From NCBI GenBank assembly GCA_025594325.1, contig JANHCV010000007.1:1674001-1738000 (forward strand): DNA of 64,000 bases. The letters run 5' to 3'. Each line of letters opens with the position of its first letter. Position 1 is the stretch's first letter. Below, piece after piece: positions 38,079 to 50,144 of this stretch. The position numbers were made by a program, and so were the translations under genes. The stretch comes from Blastocladiella emersonii ATCC 22665. Taxonomy: Eukaryota > Blastocladiomycota > Blastocladiomycetes > Blastocladiales > Blastocladiaceae. The notes under the pieces were generated by a model. That model had not been told where the DNA came from and searched no databases. It saw only the letters and a program-made list of their open reading frames with translations.

Positions 38079-38901
38079 TTACGCAACGTTGTCGAGGTAG
38101 TCCTTGATCTGGTGCGGCAACAGCTTGCGGAAGCGCATGCCGTCCGAGTCAGCGTGCGGGTGGGTCTCGACGCCGGCGCCCACCGCGTGGTCGGTGGTGA
38201 TGATGCCGATCTCGAGGGCCGAGGCGTCGAGCTGGCCCTCGATGCCCTCCTTGAGGGTCTGGATGGCCGTGTGGATAGCGTCGTCGAGCTCGAGCGACTC
38301 GGCGTAGCGCTTCTCGAGGAAGGTCTTGGCGTTGAGCATGTTCTTGCCGATAGCGGTAGCCTTCCAGCCGAAGTAGGTGCCCGAGGGGTCGACCTGGTAC
38401 AGCGAGTGGCCGCGGTGCGCGTCCCACCCGGCGACGAGCAGGGAGACGCCGAACGGGCGCACGCCGCCCGACTGCGTGTACTCCTGCATGACGGCGGCAA
38501 TCTCCTGCACCATGATGGCCACGGGCGGGTCCTCCATGTACACGCGCTTGTACGCCTGCGCGGCCTTGCGCGCCTTGGCGATCAGCAGCCGCGCGTCCGG
38601 ACCCATGCCAGAGTACACGACGCCGATGGTCGCGCAGATCGGCGCCACCTTCTCCAGCGTCGAGTCGTCGACGAGGACCGACGGCGTCTTCTTCTCGGTC
38701 GCGATGACGATGCCGTTGGTGGCTACGCGTAGTGGGTGCGAGCGTCAGCAGCGGGTGACGCGGGCAGACACAAGAAAGCAGCATACACTTGATGCCAATG
38801 GACGTGATGCCCTGCGACACGGCGTTGAGCGCGTACTCGATCTGCACCAGCTTGCCGGATGGCGAGAAGGTGGTCAGCGAGAACGAGTAGCGGTCGCCCA
38901 T
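38079..38901 (-). CDS. PRE8: 20S proteasome subunit alpha-2 (PSMA2)
   Basis: Two exons, 38901-38787 and 38722-38079, joined across a 64-bp GTATGC..TAG intron, give 252 residues, usual for the family. The N-terminus [20 protein letters not shown] is the alpha-subunit signature. The intron falls in [19 protein letters not shown]. Later motifs include [48 protein letters not shown] and the alpha-2-type C-terminus. The subunit is part of the outer ring that gates the proteolytic core, in cytosol and nucleus. The start is shared with a 319-bp divergent promoter to MKT1. Confidence 0.95.
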
Positions 38902-39220
38902 GGTGGTGATGCGGTGGGTGGTTGATGCGTAGCGGATCCGTTGCAGTGGCTGTCGGTGGCCGTTGAGGAGGGAGGGGAACGCGACGCGAAGTCGGGGGGC
39001 GATCTCCCCTCGGCTGACTTGCGTCACGTCCAGACGAGCGGCGCGCGCCCGCCGACAGCCGTGGCAGGCGCCGGCAATGCTCACGGGCACGTGGGCGGGA
39101 TGGGCGGCTGTCGCGTCCCTCTCTCGCGTGCCTCCGCCTCTCTCTCTTGCGATGTCCGCTGCCGACGCACTCCATGAAGCTTTTCTGATCCCAAACTCGG
39201 CGCAACGACAACCTCTCAAC
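38902..39220. promoter_or_regulatory. Divergent promoter between PRE8 and MKT1
   Basis: 319 bp of non-coding sequence between start codons. There is no TATA box, and a CT-rich leader (about 39115-39150) precedes the MKT1 start. Confidence 0.5.
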
Positions 39221-41965
39221 ATGCCCATCCGCGCCCTCGACGGTACGCCGCCGCGTCCCACCGCCCCTCCCGCACTCCAACTAACGCCCGCACAGCCTAC
39301 ATCAAGGAAAAGTACCTCCTCAACAAAGAGTTCGTGTCCTCGCTCGCGGGCACGCGGCTCGGGATCGACGCCAACTACTGGCTGCGCAACCTGACGCGCG
39401 CCAAGCACGAGGTGCGGCTCGCGCCGCTGGGCGCCACCCTGCCCGCGACGCTGCGGCGTCTCATCGAGACGGACGTGGCGTGGATGCGGGCCAAGGGGAT
39501 CACACCGCTGGTGGTCTTCACGGGGATCAAGATCCCGCGCGACGCGCCGTTCAAGGGCGAGCACGCGCGCATCGACTCGCGCTCTGCCGCCTGGGACATG
39601 TACGCGGCGGGCCGCCACGGGTCCGCGGGGAGCAACTGGGCCGCGACGGGCGCGCCCTTCTACGACATGTTCCCGTTCGTCATGCACGTGCTTTCGGAGC
39701 TTGGCGTCGAGTTCCTGCGTGCGCCCTACAGCGCGTGGGCGCAGCTCGCGTACCTCGCCAACCACCCGGCCCAGCCCGTCCACGCCGTGTACGCGGGCAC
39801 CGACGTGTTCATGTTCGGCGTCGACCGCGTCGTGACCGAGCTCGACTCGGCTAATACGACTGCGGGCGCCACGTTCACGTGGGTCGACCGCGCCGCGGTC
39901 CTCGCGTCGCTCGGCCTGTCGCGCTCGCAGTTCCTCGACGCGTGCATCCTGGCCGGGTTCGACTGGATCGAGACCTACACGCCGCTCGTCTCGGACCCGA
40001 ACTGGCAGTTCACGTGGCCGACGCTCGCCAGCCTGTTCCAGACGCTCGGCCTCGGCCTCGCCATCATCCAGAACATCCACGACGACGCCTCGCGCTTCAC
40101 GTACCCGGACAAGTTCGCCCGCGTCCGGTGCGCCGTCAAGCACCACCTGGTCCTGACCACGAGCGGCACGATCGCCCCGCTCGAGCCCGCGTCCGCGCCC
40201 GCCGACCTGCACGAGGTGTTCGGCCCGCGCCCGCCCGCCCACGCCGTGCGCGCGCTCGTCCACGGCGGCGTTGGGCCGAGCCTCATCAACTCGGCCGCCT
40301 TCGCCGCGCTGTACGAGATGGCGCCCATGTGCAACGGCGAGACCCCCGAGTTCCACGCCTGGGTCCGCCGCTGGGCCCAGTCGCTCGTCGACGCCGCGAA
40401 CGCCATGGTCGGCGCGTGGGACCCGCGGTGGGCCGCGAATACCCGCAGCGTCGCCCTGCGCCCGTGGTTCCTCGTGCCGCCCCCGCCCAACCCGCACCCG
40501 CCGCAGCACGTCGATGTCGCGCCCGCGTTCAATCTGTCGCCGTGGAGTGTCGGCAAGGCGTGGATCGAGAAGTATGTCGGTGGTGCGAGTGAGGTGTCGC
40601 TCGCCAAGTGCGTCCTCGCGCTCGCCGCATCCGACGAGGCGGCTGCGGAGACGGTCGGGAGCCCCGTCGCCGAGGTCCGTTTGCCCCGTGGTGTTTGGTG
40701 GTTTGTGTACTCACTTTTCGCGGGTTGTAGGCCGACCAGGCGCGCGACCAGCTCCTCGCGCTGACCATCTTCAAGCTACTCGAGCTGCGCGGGTATGCTC
40801 AATTCACTCGGATCCTCGCACGAACCCGTAACTCACTCCTCTCACTAGCTTCGTCGACTCGACCACGCACCGGCTGACGCCATGGGGCCGCGTCCTCGCC
40901 ACTTCCCTCGCCCCCACGGACCCTGCGCCCCTCGCCGAATCCCTCCTCATCCAATGCGAGCTCCTGCGCGACAACCTGCTCCACGGGCACGCGCACAGCA
41001 AGACGTACGCCGGCACCGGCCCGCTCGCCGGCGCCGAATCCTCCCTGGACCCCACGACGCGCGCGCACATCACGCTCCTGACGCGCGCCGCGTGCGCGCT
41101 CGAACCCGTGCCCGCGATCCCCGCCGTCGCGTGGGACGGGCCCGTCGACCGCAACCTCCTGACGCACGCGTCGTTCGTCAAGCACGCGGCGCGCGCGCTG
41201 CACGACGCCGCCGACGCGATGCTCGTGCACTCGCTCTTCCCCTCCGCGGCGGTGAAGATCGGGGTGGCCGAGTTCCCGCAGATCGCCGCGCGGGTCCCGT
41301 TCGCGGGGCTCCCGGGCGCGGCCGGGGATAAGTCGGCTACGATGGGCGTCGTCTTGCGCGAGTTCCTCGTCGGCGGCGACGCCGAGCTCACCCGGCTCGC
41401 CGCGTTTCTCGCGGACCCGAAGGCGGATGTCGACCGTGTCCGCACGCTCGTTGACGGGAAGCTCGTGCCCCTCGCCGCGAACGCGGCGAGCGCTGGGCTC
41501 GTGGACCCGAAGGTCGCGGACGCGATCCGCGACGCCGCCGCGTGGTGGGCCAAGCGCGAGGGTCGTGCGGCGCCCGTGCCCGTCGTCGCGGTCAAGGAGG
41601 CGGCGCGCAGCGGGAACAGCAACGGCGGGCGTACCCGCAACGGTGGGAGCGCGGGTGGCCGGCCGCGGAAGGCGAGCGAGCACTCGAGCGGCGCGAACAC
41701 CAACGGGGGCGGGCATCCCGTCGGAGCCGCGGCGCCGTGGGACGAGGAGCTGACGGCCGCGGAGATCGAGGCGTTTGCCAAGCGCGAGGCCGCCGCCGCG
41801 GCCGCGCCTGTCGTTGTGGAGAAGCCGACTCCGCAGCAGCAGGGGCAGCAGGGCAAGGATGGCGGCCACGGCCACGGCCACGGCCACGGCCACAAGCAGG
41901 GCGGCGGCGGCAGTGGTGGTCGCGGTGGCCGCGGGGGCAAGGGCGGCAAGAAGCACCGCAAGTGA
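39221..41965 (+). CDS. MKT1: MKT1, XPG-like post-transcriptional regulator
   Basis: Four exons (39221-39242, 39296-40674, 40731-40792, 40849-41965) give 859 residues. After a 7-residue first exon the XPG N-domain-like part reads [26 protein letters not shown] and FTGIKIPRD. The XPG I-like part includes [16 protein letters not shown] and [19 protein letters not shown]. The C-terminal half is the MKT1-specific region ([33 protein letters not shown]) and the end is Gly/His/Lys-rich ([14 protein letters not shown]). Mkt1 works with Pbp1 in P-bodies to control HO and mitochondrial mRNAs in yeast. The nuclease active-site acids are only partly preserved, as usual for Mkt1. Introns use GTACGC, GTCCGT and GTATGC donors. 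Confidence 0.9.
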
Positions 41966-42028
41966 GCGAGCGAGATTGAGACAAAAACACTATATACTGT
42001 GCAAACAACACGGTTTCTCCTTCCCCTC

Positions 42029-43436
42029 TTACGCCTCCTTGACCTCGTTCCCGTCCGCGTCGACGCGGATCCCGACGCCGACATTGAGCCAGTCGCGCGG
42101 GCGACGGAGGATATCGAGGGTACGCTCGGCGGGCGACCCGGGGGTCGGCGCGTGGCAGTACTCCCAGCGCGCCGAGAGCGGGAGCGAGACGAGGATCGAC
42201 TCGATGCGCGCGCCGGGCGTGAGCAGGCCGAACTTGGTGCCGCGGTCGAGCACCAGGTTGAACTCGACGTACCGGCCACGGCGCACCTGCTGCCACTCCT
42301 TGTCGGCGTGCGTGTAGGGAGCGGCCATGGACTTGGCGACGAGCGGGGCGTACGCGGGGACAAATGCGCGGCCGGCGTCGCGGACAAACGCGAAGATCGA
42401 TTCGCGGTCCAGGCCGCGCGTGTGCGGCGACGCCGAGTCAAAGTCGTCGAAGAAGATGCCGCCGACGCCGCGCGTCTCGCCGCGGTGCGGCAGGTAAAAG
42501 TACTCGTCGCACCAGTTCTTGAGCGCCGGGTACCCGTCCTCCGACAAATGGCGGTCGCACGCGGCCTTGAGCTCGGCGTGGAAGTGGCGCGCGTCGACCG
42601 GGTCGACGACTGTCGGCGTCAGGTCGGCGCCGCCGCCGAACCACCACGCGACCGCCTCGCCCGTGTGCGGGTGGCGCACTTCAAAGTACCGGTAGTTCAT
42701 GTGCGCGGTGGGCGCGTTCGGGTTGTGCGGGTGGATGACGATCGAGATGCCCGCGGCGAAGAAGGGCACACGCTCGGTGCCGGGGGGCAGGTTAAACTTA
42801 CGCCCCTGCGCGCGCATCTGGGCGGCGCCCGCCTCGGACAGCTTGCCCTCCATGGCCGTCACCATGACGCCGGCCTTCTCGAACACGCGGCCGTCCTGCA
42901 GCACGCACGACTGGCCGCCGCCGTGCCCGTCGGGCCGCGTCCACGCGTCGCGCAGGAAGGGGGTCGCGCTCTTGTTCCCCGCGGCGCGCTCCAGCGCTTC
43001 CAGGGAGGACACGATCTCGCCCTGCAGCTCGCGCGTGAACGCCGCCATCCGCTGGCTCATGGGCGCCGACGCGTCCGTGATCGTCGCGTCCTTCCACCCG
43101 CCGGCGCCGCGGTGGCGGAAGTCGATGGCGTGCGGGCACATGTCGACCGACGGCTCCGCGGGCGAGGGGGACGCGGGCTTGCACTCGGTCGCGGACGTGG
43201 TCGAGGAGGTCCACGCGAGACCGGCGGCAGCGGCGGCGACGGCGAGCGTCGTCGTCGCGAACTTGGTCCCGGGGCTCGCGGTGCGCGCGGCGGCGGCGAA
43301 CCCGCGGGCGGCGGGCGACGCGCTACATCCACAGTGCGTCAGGATCGCGTCCGCGTGGTCGCGCGTAGATCGATGTGCCTTACCGAGCGGCAGTGGCGGC
43401 GGCGAGGCGGCGAAGCGAGGTTCGTGTAGCGTGCAT
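42029..43436 (-). CDS. HEM13: Coproporphyrinogen III oxidase (oxygen-dependent)
   Basis: Two exons, 43436-43384 and 43322-42029, separated by a 61-bp GTAAGG..TAG intron; 448 residues. It oxidatively decarboxylates coproporphyrinogen III to protoporphyrinogen IX in heme synthesis. Signatures: FFAAGISIVIHPHNP, AHMNYRYFEV, WWFGGGADLTPTVVD, RGVGGIFFDDFDS and RRGRYVEFNLVLDRGTKFGL. The first exon encodes MHATRTSLRRLAAATAAR, and the spliced N-terminus (basic, then the Ala-rich segment LAVAAAAAGLAW) looks like a mitochondrial presequence plus hydrophobic sorting signal. Mammalian CPOX is in the intermembrane space; yeast Hem13 is cytosolic, so the presequence here is notable. The gene is convergent with MKT1, ~60 bp apart. 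Confidence 0.92.
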
Positions 43437-45196
43437 GGTTTACGTTTGCTTGGGCGTAAGGGAGCGAGGGACCGGTTGGCGGGATGCCCGGCTGCTTTAT
43501 TCGGCGCTGACAAGCTTTTTCTTGAGTGGGGGTGCCGACCGCGATGCATCATGACGCGGCGGCCACGCGCGCTGACCCACGCTGACGCCCGCTCAGCGAC
43601 GCGTCACGCCGTATCGGGTGACACCCACAGCAAATCCTTCCCGCTCGTGCCGCCGACCGACCTCGCCCAACCCAAGTCTGCCGCCTCACAGCGCCACTAC
43701 GCCAGACCTCGACCGCCGACCACCATGTCGTCACGCACACCCTTACGGCTTGCTATTCTCTGCGCCAGCCTCTAACACTCTCTCACGCGCCTCGCCCCGT
43801 GGCGCGTTAGAATTTTTCACGAGGCGAGACCGAACCCCACAGCGGTTGACCGCGGGATGGCCAACTACCGTCCCGCGACTAGGTGGAGCGTCGGCGAGCT
43901 ACCGCTCCGTGCCGCCGTCCCTTCACACCCCTCCGCACACTCGCGATTGATGCACTTGGTGCGCTGCGTTGCTACTCTATGTCCGCCGATCTCGTCGGGG
44001 ATCCGCTCACGGCTCCCGGCGCGTTCGCAACCGACGAGCGAGTCCTCGCATGCGGTCCTTCCCGATGTGCGTCACCTCGCCGACGCGGTCCTGCGCGCCC
44101 GCCTGTGCGCGCTCTCTCGCCCGCCGCCAGGACGCGATCCGCTGGCCGTACATCATGATCTTCCGCACTTGCTGACAGCATCACCGGCGACGAGTAGACG
44201 TCGTGCGAACGGCGCCGTCCGCCGCGTCAGTCCTCGTCAGCGGTTCTAAGGCACCCCTTTTGCTCGCGGCTCATCGTTCTGCGGCACGCGTGCTGAACGA
44301 GCTGTGCGCTCGCTTGCTCGGGCGACCGACCGCGACGTGAAGGAACCGCGCAACATCAGCGAAGTAGAGCTGAGATTCTCGCGTCCCTCAGTTCGAGAGC
44401 CGACCGCTTGTACACTCGAGAACGGCAATGGATTAGAGTCGGCCAGCGGTGAAGGAAGCCGGCTGCCACCGTCAGTACTCATCGGCGCACTTTCGCGTAT
44501 TCGCGCCTCGCTCCCGTGGAGCGTGCGTGTCGGGCGAGCGAATCCGCGCTCGGCGACCAGTCGCGGCGCGCCTGGCCGTGCTGCGCGAACTTACTGAAGA
44601 GAATTCGATGAGGATGGGCACAGTCCGCGCGCTCGAGCACGCTCTGCCCTGCGAGCGACCCGCCGCGAGAGCCTCGGGAAGCGGCGATCACGAAGCGGCC
44701 TCGCGCGCGACAGGATCGCCCAGCATCGCAGTGACCACGGTACCAGCCATACTCTCGTACGCGCCCCGACGTATGCATCCCTGGCAATCCATGAGTTGTG
44801 TGTCTCGAGCGCCCCGCCCGCGGCCCGGACCGCGGCGCTGCATCGCACACGACGGGATCGCACGGCGGCGGCGCGGCGTGTGCGCCGAGTCCTCGCCATC
44901 GCTTCATGGGCTGCGTCGGTGCGAGAGGCCGATGCGTTGAGGGGGATCGAAGCGCATCGAACGCGGCGCGCCACACGGCTGACAAGCGGGCGCGGCCGCG
45001 GCCGCGGAAGCGATCGGAAACCGGGCGCTGCGTGGGGCACGTGACGCGGGTTTTCGCGACTTGTTGTTGTCGGCTCTCTGAGGGGAGAAGGCCGCCGAAA
45101 GCGCGCGCAGCCATAAACCGGGCCGCTCCCCTGCCCCCACCATCCTCGCTCTCCAGCGTCCACGACGACCCCCGCAACCCAACAACGCACCCCACC
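43437..45196. promoter_or_regulatory. 1.8-kb divergent intergenic region between HEM13 and SSC1
   Basis: No coding segment is convincing. Just upstream of SSC1 is CTGAGGGGAG (about 45078-45087), which contains an AGGGG stress-response-element-like core. A CCACCATG context marks the SSC1 start. Long overlapping frames here have biased composition only. Confidence 0.4.
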
Positions 45197-45700
45197 ATGC
45201 TGTCGCTGACCCGCAGCGCCGCCGTGCGCAAGTCCCTGCTCCAGGCCCGCTATGCGTCGACCAAGCCGACGGGCGCCGTGATCGGCATCGACCTCGGCAC
45301 CACCAACTCGTGCGTGGCCGTCATGGAGGGCAAGGAGCCGCGCGTCATCGAGAACGCCGAGGGCACGCGCACCACGCCCTCGGTCGTGGCCTTTGCCAAG
45401 GACGGCGAGCTGCTCGTCGGCAACGCGGCCAAGCGCCAGGCCGTCGTCAACCCCGCCAACACGCTGTTCGCCATCAAGCGCCTCATCGGCCGCAAGTACA
45501 CGGACAAGATCGTGCAGGACGACGCCAAGCACGTGCCCTACAAGATCGTGGCCCACAAGAACGGCGACGCCTGGGTCGAGGCCCGCGGCAAGCAGTACTC
45601 GCCGTCGCAGATCGGCGCCTTCGTGCTCATGAAGATGAAGGAGACGGCCGAGGCCTACCTCGGCAAGTCGGTCAAGGACGCCGTGGTCACGGTCCCCGCC

Positions 45701-45742
<42 letters not shown>

Positions 45743-47231
45743 TCGATCGCCGGCCTCACGGTCCACCGCGTCATCAACGAGCCCACGGCCGCCGCCCTCG
45801 CCTACGGCATGGACAAGAACGCCGACGACAAGGTGATCGCCGTGTACGATCTCGGCGGCGGTACCTTCGATATCTCGATCCTCGAGATGCAGAAGGGCGT
45901 GTTCGAGGTCAAGTCGACCAACGGCGACACGCACCTCGGCGGCGAGGACTTCGACAACTACCTCATCAAGTGGGTCGTCGAGGAGTTCAAGAAGGAGGAG
46001 GGCGTCGACATCTCGGGCGACCGCATGGCCATCCAGCGCGTGCGCGAGGCGTGCGAGAAGGCCAAGATCGAGCTGTCGTCGACCATGCAGACCGACATCA
46101 ACCTGCCCTTCATCACGGCCGACGCGACCGGCCCCAAGCACATCAACTACAAGCTCACCCGCTCCAAGTTCGAGCAGCTCACCAAGGACCTGATCGACCG
46201 CACCGTCGAGCCGTGCAAGAAGGCCCTGCGCGACGCCCAGGTGTCGACCAAGCAGATCGACGAGGTGATCCTCGTCGGCGGCATGTCGCGCATGCCCAAG
46301 GTCCAGACCATGGTCAAGGAACTCTTCGGCCGCGACCCCTCCAAGGGCGTCAACCCCGACGAGGCCGTCGCCATCGGCGCCTCGATCCAGGGCGGTGTCC
46401 TCGCCGGTGACGTGACGGACCTGCTCCTCCTCGACGTGACCCCGCTGTCGCTCGGTATCGAGACCCTCGGCGGCGTCTTCACCCGCCTCATCAACCGCAA
46501 CACCACCATCCCGACCAAGAAGTCGCAGGTCTTCTCCACCGCCGCCGACGGCCAGACCCAGGTCGAGATCCGCGTGTTCCAGGGCGAGCGCGAGCTCGTG
46601 CGCGACAACAAGCTGCTCGGCAACTTCCAGCTCGGCGGCCTCCCGCCCGCGCCCAAGGGTGTGCCCCAGATCGAGGGTACGTCTGCTTTCGCTTCGGTGT
46701 CGCCCGCGTCCATGAGCACCCGACTAACGTTCCCATCATCGCGTAGTCACCTTCGACATTGACGCCGACGGTATCGTCAACGTGTCGGCGTCGGACAAGG
46801 CCACCAACAAGGACACGTCCATCACCATTGCCGGTCAGTCGGGTCTGTCCAAGGACGAGATCGAGTCCATGGTCGCCGACGCCGAGCAGCACAAGGAGTC
46901 GGACGCTGCGCGCCGCGAGTCGATCGAGGAGCGCAACCGCGCCGAGTCGATCATTGCCGATACCGAGAAGTCCATGGACGAGTACAAGGACCACATCAAC
47001 AAGGAGGAGGCCGAGAAGATCAAGACCCAGATCACGGCGCTGCGCGAGACCATGGGCAAGGACGGCATCACGGCCGACCAGATCCGCCAGGCGTACCACG
47101 ACGTGCAGCAGGCGTCGCTCAAGCTGTTCGAGGCCGCCTACAAGGCCCGCGCCTCCAACTCGTCGTCGTCGTCCGACTCGTCGTCGTCCACGTCCGAGGC
47201 CGAGTTCAAGGATGCCGACAAGAAGAACTAA
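45197..47231 (+). CDS. SSC1: Mitochondrial Hsp70 (SSC1-type)
   Basis: Two exons, 45197-46676 and 46747-47231, 70-bp GTACGT..TAG intron, 654 residues. The N-terminus [20 protein letters not shown] is a mitochondrial presequence. Hsp70 signatures follow: [46 protein letters not shown] and [20 protein letters not shown], then the substrate-binding domain ([19 protein letters not shown]) and a helical lid. The C-terminus is Ser-rich ([20 protein letters not shown]). It drives import through TIM23 and folding of matrix proteins. The intron interrupts the substrate-binding domain after GVPQIE. Identity of the mitochondrial (not ER or cytosolic) form rests on the presequence, the DnaK-like signatures and the lack of EEVD/HDEL. 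Confidence 0.95.
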
Positions 47232-47619
47232 GGTGGTTGGGAGCGCGTTAGGTAGCTGTTAATTGTATGATTCTCTCTCTCTCTTTTTGGGCTCGCGCTG
47301 TCCCTTCGCGGTAGCGACTATATATATATTAATTCCGATCCTACCCTCCTTGCCTCGTCTCCGTCTCCTCTGTCTCGCCGTCGTCCTCGTAGTCAGGGTT
47401 CGTGACGAACGCGTCGCGCGCGCGGCGTAGTTGTCGCGATCAGCACCGGTCACGCGGTCCGTCGCTACGCCTCGGAGCGCGCTGCTGCCGCGTGCAGCCG
47501 GTCCCTCCCTCGACTCGTCCCACACCTCGTTCACGACGTATCCTTGCCACGCCGCACCCTGCAACGTAATCAAACAACCGCACCCCGTGCAACGCATCAA
47601 CGCATCGACCACCGTAACC
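47232..47619. promoter_or_regulatory. Interval between SSC1 and eIF4E
   Basis: 388 bp holding the SSC1 3' end (a TATATATATT stretch at ~47320) and the eIF4E promoter/leader. No TATA box lies near the eIF4E start; no gene is seen. Confidence 0.4.
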
Positions 47620-48399
47620 ATGTCTGAGATCGAGGTCACCACCGCGCCCGCCGCTGTCGCTGCTCCCGAGACCGCGGAGGCGGCGGCGGCGGCCCCGTCG
47701 GGCGAGTGCCACCCGCTCCACTGCCGCTGGACCGTGTCGTACAACGGGCCGTCCAAGAACAAGACCAACTGGGAGGAGAACGTCAAGACGGTCATGCACC
47801 TCGAGACGGTCGAGGATTTCTGGGGGTCCGTTGTTCACTCCTCGAGATGAGCGAGCACACGCGTGCGCGACGTGGCTCTCGTCGACGAGAGGAGAGACGC
47901 GCGCGCGCGCTCGTACGCGTCCATGAGGCCGCGGAAACGCTGACCCGCCCGCGCGCGCGCCCGACGTAGGCTGTTCAACAACATCCCGAGGGTCGACGAG
48001 CTAGCGCCGTCGTCCGACTACAACCTGTTCCGCGAGGGGATTTTCCCTGGTTGGGAGGACGCGGCGAACCGCGAGGGCGGCAAGTGGCTCGTGGCCGTGG
48101 GCGGGAACGATCTGTCGACGCTGTCGCGCATGTGGATGGACTCGTGCATGTTCGCGATCGGCGAGCAGTTTGTCGACACGCAGGAGATCTGCGGCATCGT
48201 GGTCTCGGTGCGCGCCCGCGGCAACAAGCTGTGCCTGTGGACGCGGACAGCGGTCGACGAGGAGAAGACCAAGGCGCTCGGCCGGAAATGGAAGGCCGCC
48301 CTCGGGCTCAAGGCCGACCAGGCGATCAAGTACCAGTTCCACTCCGAGTCGCTCCAGACGCAGCGGTCATTCCCCAAGGGCGACGCGTACACGGTCTAG
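47620..48399 (+). CDS. CDC33: Cap-binding translation initiation factor eIF4E
   Basis: Two exons, 47620-47825 and 47970-48399; the 144-bp GTCCGT..TAG intron is rich in CG dinucleotide runs. The product has 211 residues, usual for eIF4E. Features: HPLHCRWTVSYNG, KNKTNWEENVK, a W-containing EDFWG (split by the intron), LFNNIP, GIFPGWEDAANREGGKW, then TLSRMWMDSCMFAIGEQF and ICGIVVSVRARGNKLCLWTR, giving the stacked-tryptophan cap pocket and the basic residues for the phosphates. It binds the mRNA 5' cap and recruits eIF4G. Confidence 0.95.
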
Positions 48400-48745
48400 G
48401 TCGCCGTGAGGGTCGCGCCGGATCGCGTCGTGTGTGTACAGATCTGTCCACGAGCTCGAGGGCGGGGGTCTCCCCCTCGCCGAATGTCGTATACTACTCC
48501 ATAATCATCATCCCCATCATTTCATTCCATTCGCTGGCCATGCGAGTATTTTTCCATCATCCGCGAGGGTCGAGCGAGCGAGCTGCCACTCCCATCACGG
48601 GTCAGATGCCCGCCTTGTTTTGCGCTCCGCCTCTCGCTCCGCCGTCGCCGTGCCGGCCGCGACCGATCCTTGACCGCGACGATACCGACGTTAGTGCACC
48701 CGTACCACGCCGCCACGCATCGTGACCCCCTGCATTACCTCTACC
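48400..48745. other. Interval between eIF4E and ATP18
   Basis: 346 bp of non-coding sequence with no recognisable regulatory feature. Confidence 0.4.
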
Positions 48746-49066
48746 ATGGCTTCGTTCCTCGGCTACAAGCTCTACCCGACCGCCATGGTCAAGCCCTTCC
48801 GCATGTTCGCCATCGGCGGCGTCGTCACCTGGGGTCTCCTCTACAAGGCGCGCGAGGGCATGATGGCCGCTGCTGCCAGTACGTTGGGATGACGAGTAGT
48901 GTGGGATGGATGGACTCGTGCTGACGGCCGTGATCGCCCGCTCGTTGCTCGTGCTACTCGTCCAGGCGCTCCCGCTGGTACGCTCGCTCGCCTTGCGCTC
49001 GACCGCGCCCGCATACCTGGTCCCTGACGTGCGCCCACTTGTCATGTAGCCCCCAAGCACCACTAA
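48746..49066 (+). CDS. ATP18: Small mitochondrial ATP synthase subunit J (ATP18-like)
   Basis: Three exons, 48746-48878, 48966-48977 (a 12-nt micro-exon) and 49050-49066, give 53 residues. The N-terminus MASFLGYKLYPTAMVKPF and the single membrane segment (MFAIGGVVTWGLLYKA) fit subunit i/j of F1Fo ATP synthase, which sits at the dimer interface of the Fo part. Splicing gives a short tail SAPAAPKHH before TAA. Both introns use GTACG donors with CAG/TAG acceptors. Confidence is moderate: exon 1 is clear, but the micro-exon and last exon rest on open-frame and splice-site logic only, and the usual DPRNP segment is absent. Confidence 0.65.
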
Positions 49067-50144
49067 GTCGCTCGGGACCGACCGGCTCGCGCCGCGCGCT
49101 GCTGACCTCGCCGCGGTCGGATCCTGACTCGTCGCCACGAGGTACGTGGACCTCTTCCGTGCGTCACTCCCGCGTCCACGCCGCTGACGCGCTCCCTGCC
49201 GCGTGTGTGAGTAGCCGGACCGACGCCCGAGTGCTGCTGCGCGCGCGTCGTGTGTCGCCAGTTTCGCTGTTTATTTCACCTCCCCCCCTCGTCCTCTTCT
49301 ACCCCAAATACTCGTTGTCTACCCCCACCACCTATCGCTCGCTCTCGTGGATAATCCGCACGCACGTTTTGAATGTCGGATTCCCGCTGCGGCACGCGAT
49401 TGTTTCCTCCACCGCTCGGTTCGGCTCGCCGAGTCGTGGTACCTCGGCGACGCGAGAGAAGGTCACGGTTCAGGATCAGGGTGGCCATGGTCGCGTCGCT
49501 CGTTCGCGAGCGGCTCTTGGAGAAACTGGTCGAGGCGATCAGCTTCGCTCGCGACGTGGCCATGGTCGGTGGTCGCCGCCTCTGCAGCCGTCTTTCGTGA
49601 GCATTCCATCCCTGAGCGACGCGTTGTTCGAGTCTCGCGTCAGTGTCGGTGCTGGCCATGGCCCTCGTTAGCAGCTGCTTGTGGTTAGTGAACAAAGTGA
49701 GCCTTGACGAGAGCGCGGTCGCGCATGTCCTCGACGGCCGCGGCCACCGTGGCCATGGCCACTGTCTCCCGCCTCCTCGTGTCCGCGGCCGTGACCATGG
49801 CCACCGCTGCCAGGGCCATCGCGACCGACGCGTGGAAGGCCGACGTGGCTGGCCGAAGCGGGTGCGAAAACCGCTCAGTGCGCGATTTCTCGTGGCGCTG
49901 CGCCGTTGAGGGGTTTTCGCCCGCGCGCCGTGCGCGATTTGTTCCTCTCTCCCACACCCTCGCCCAACGTTGAGGCACTTTTTCTCATGGATCGCGACCC
50001 GTGGTGAGCGGTTTGTCGGCCGGCCGCGCGTACAAAAGGCGGGCGGGCCCCGCGCCCTCTCCCTCTCGCTCAACACCATCATCAACCCAACCTGATCCAC
50101 GCAACGCAACGCAACGCAACAACCACCAACCACCACCAACCACC
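49067..50144. promoter_or_regulatory. Promoter region of the metallothionein gene with repeated TGGCCATGG palindromic sites
   Basis: No gene is supported. TGGCCATGG occurs at 49482-49490, 49557-49565, 49653-49661 and 49750-49758, and in opposite orientation at 49795-49803, i.e. five sites in ~320 bp. TACAAAAG near 50030 may be TATA-like, and a CAACG-type repeat precedes the ATG at 50145. A metal-responsive role for the sites is a guess. Confidence 0.45.

Noticed and set aside
38149-40509. 786-codon minus-strand frame spanning PRE8 and MKT1
   Set aside because: Overlaps well-identified genes; shadow frame of GC-rich coding DNA.
49276-50139. 287-codon minus-strand frame upstream of metallothionein
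   Set aside because: Arg/Thr-rich, no domain, and overlaps the promoter with the repeated TGGCCATGG sites.
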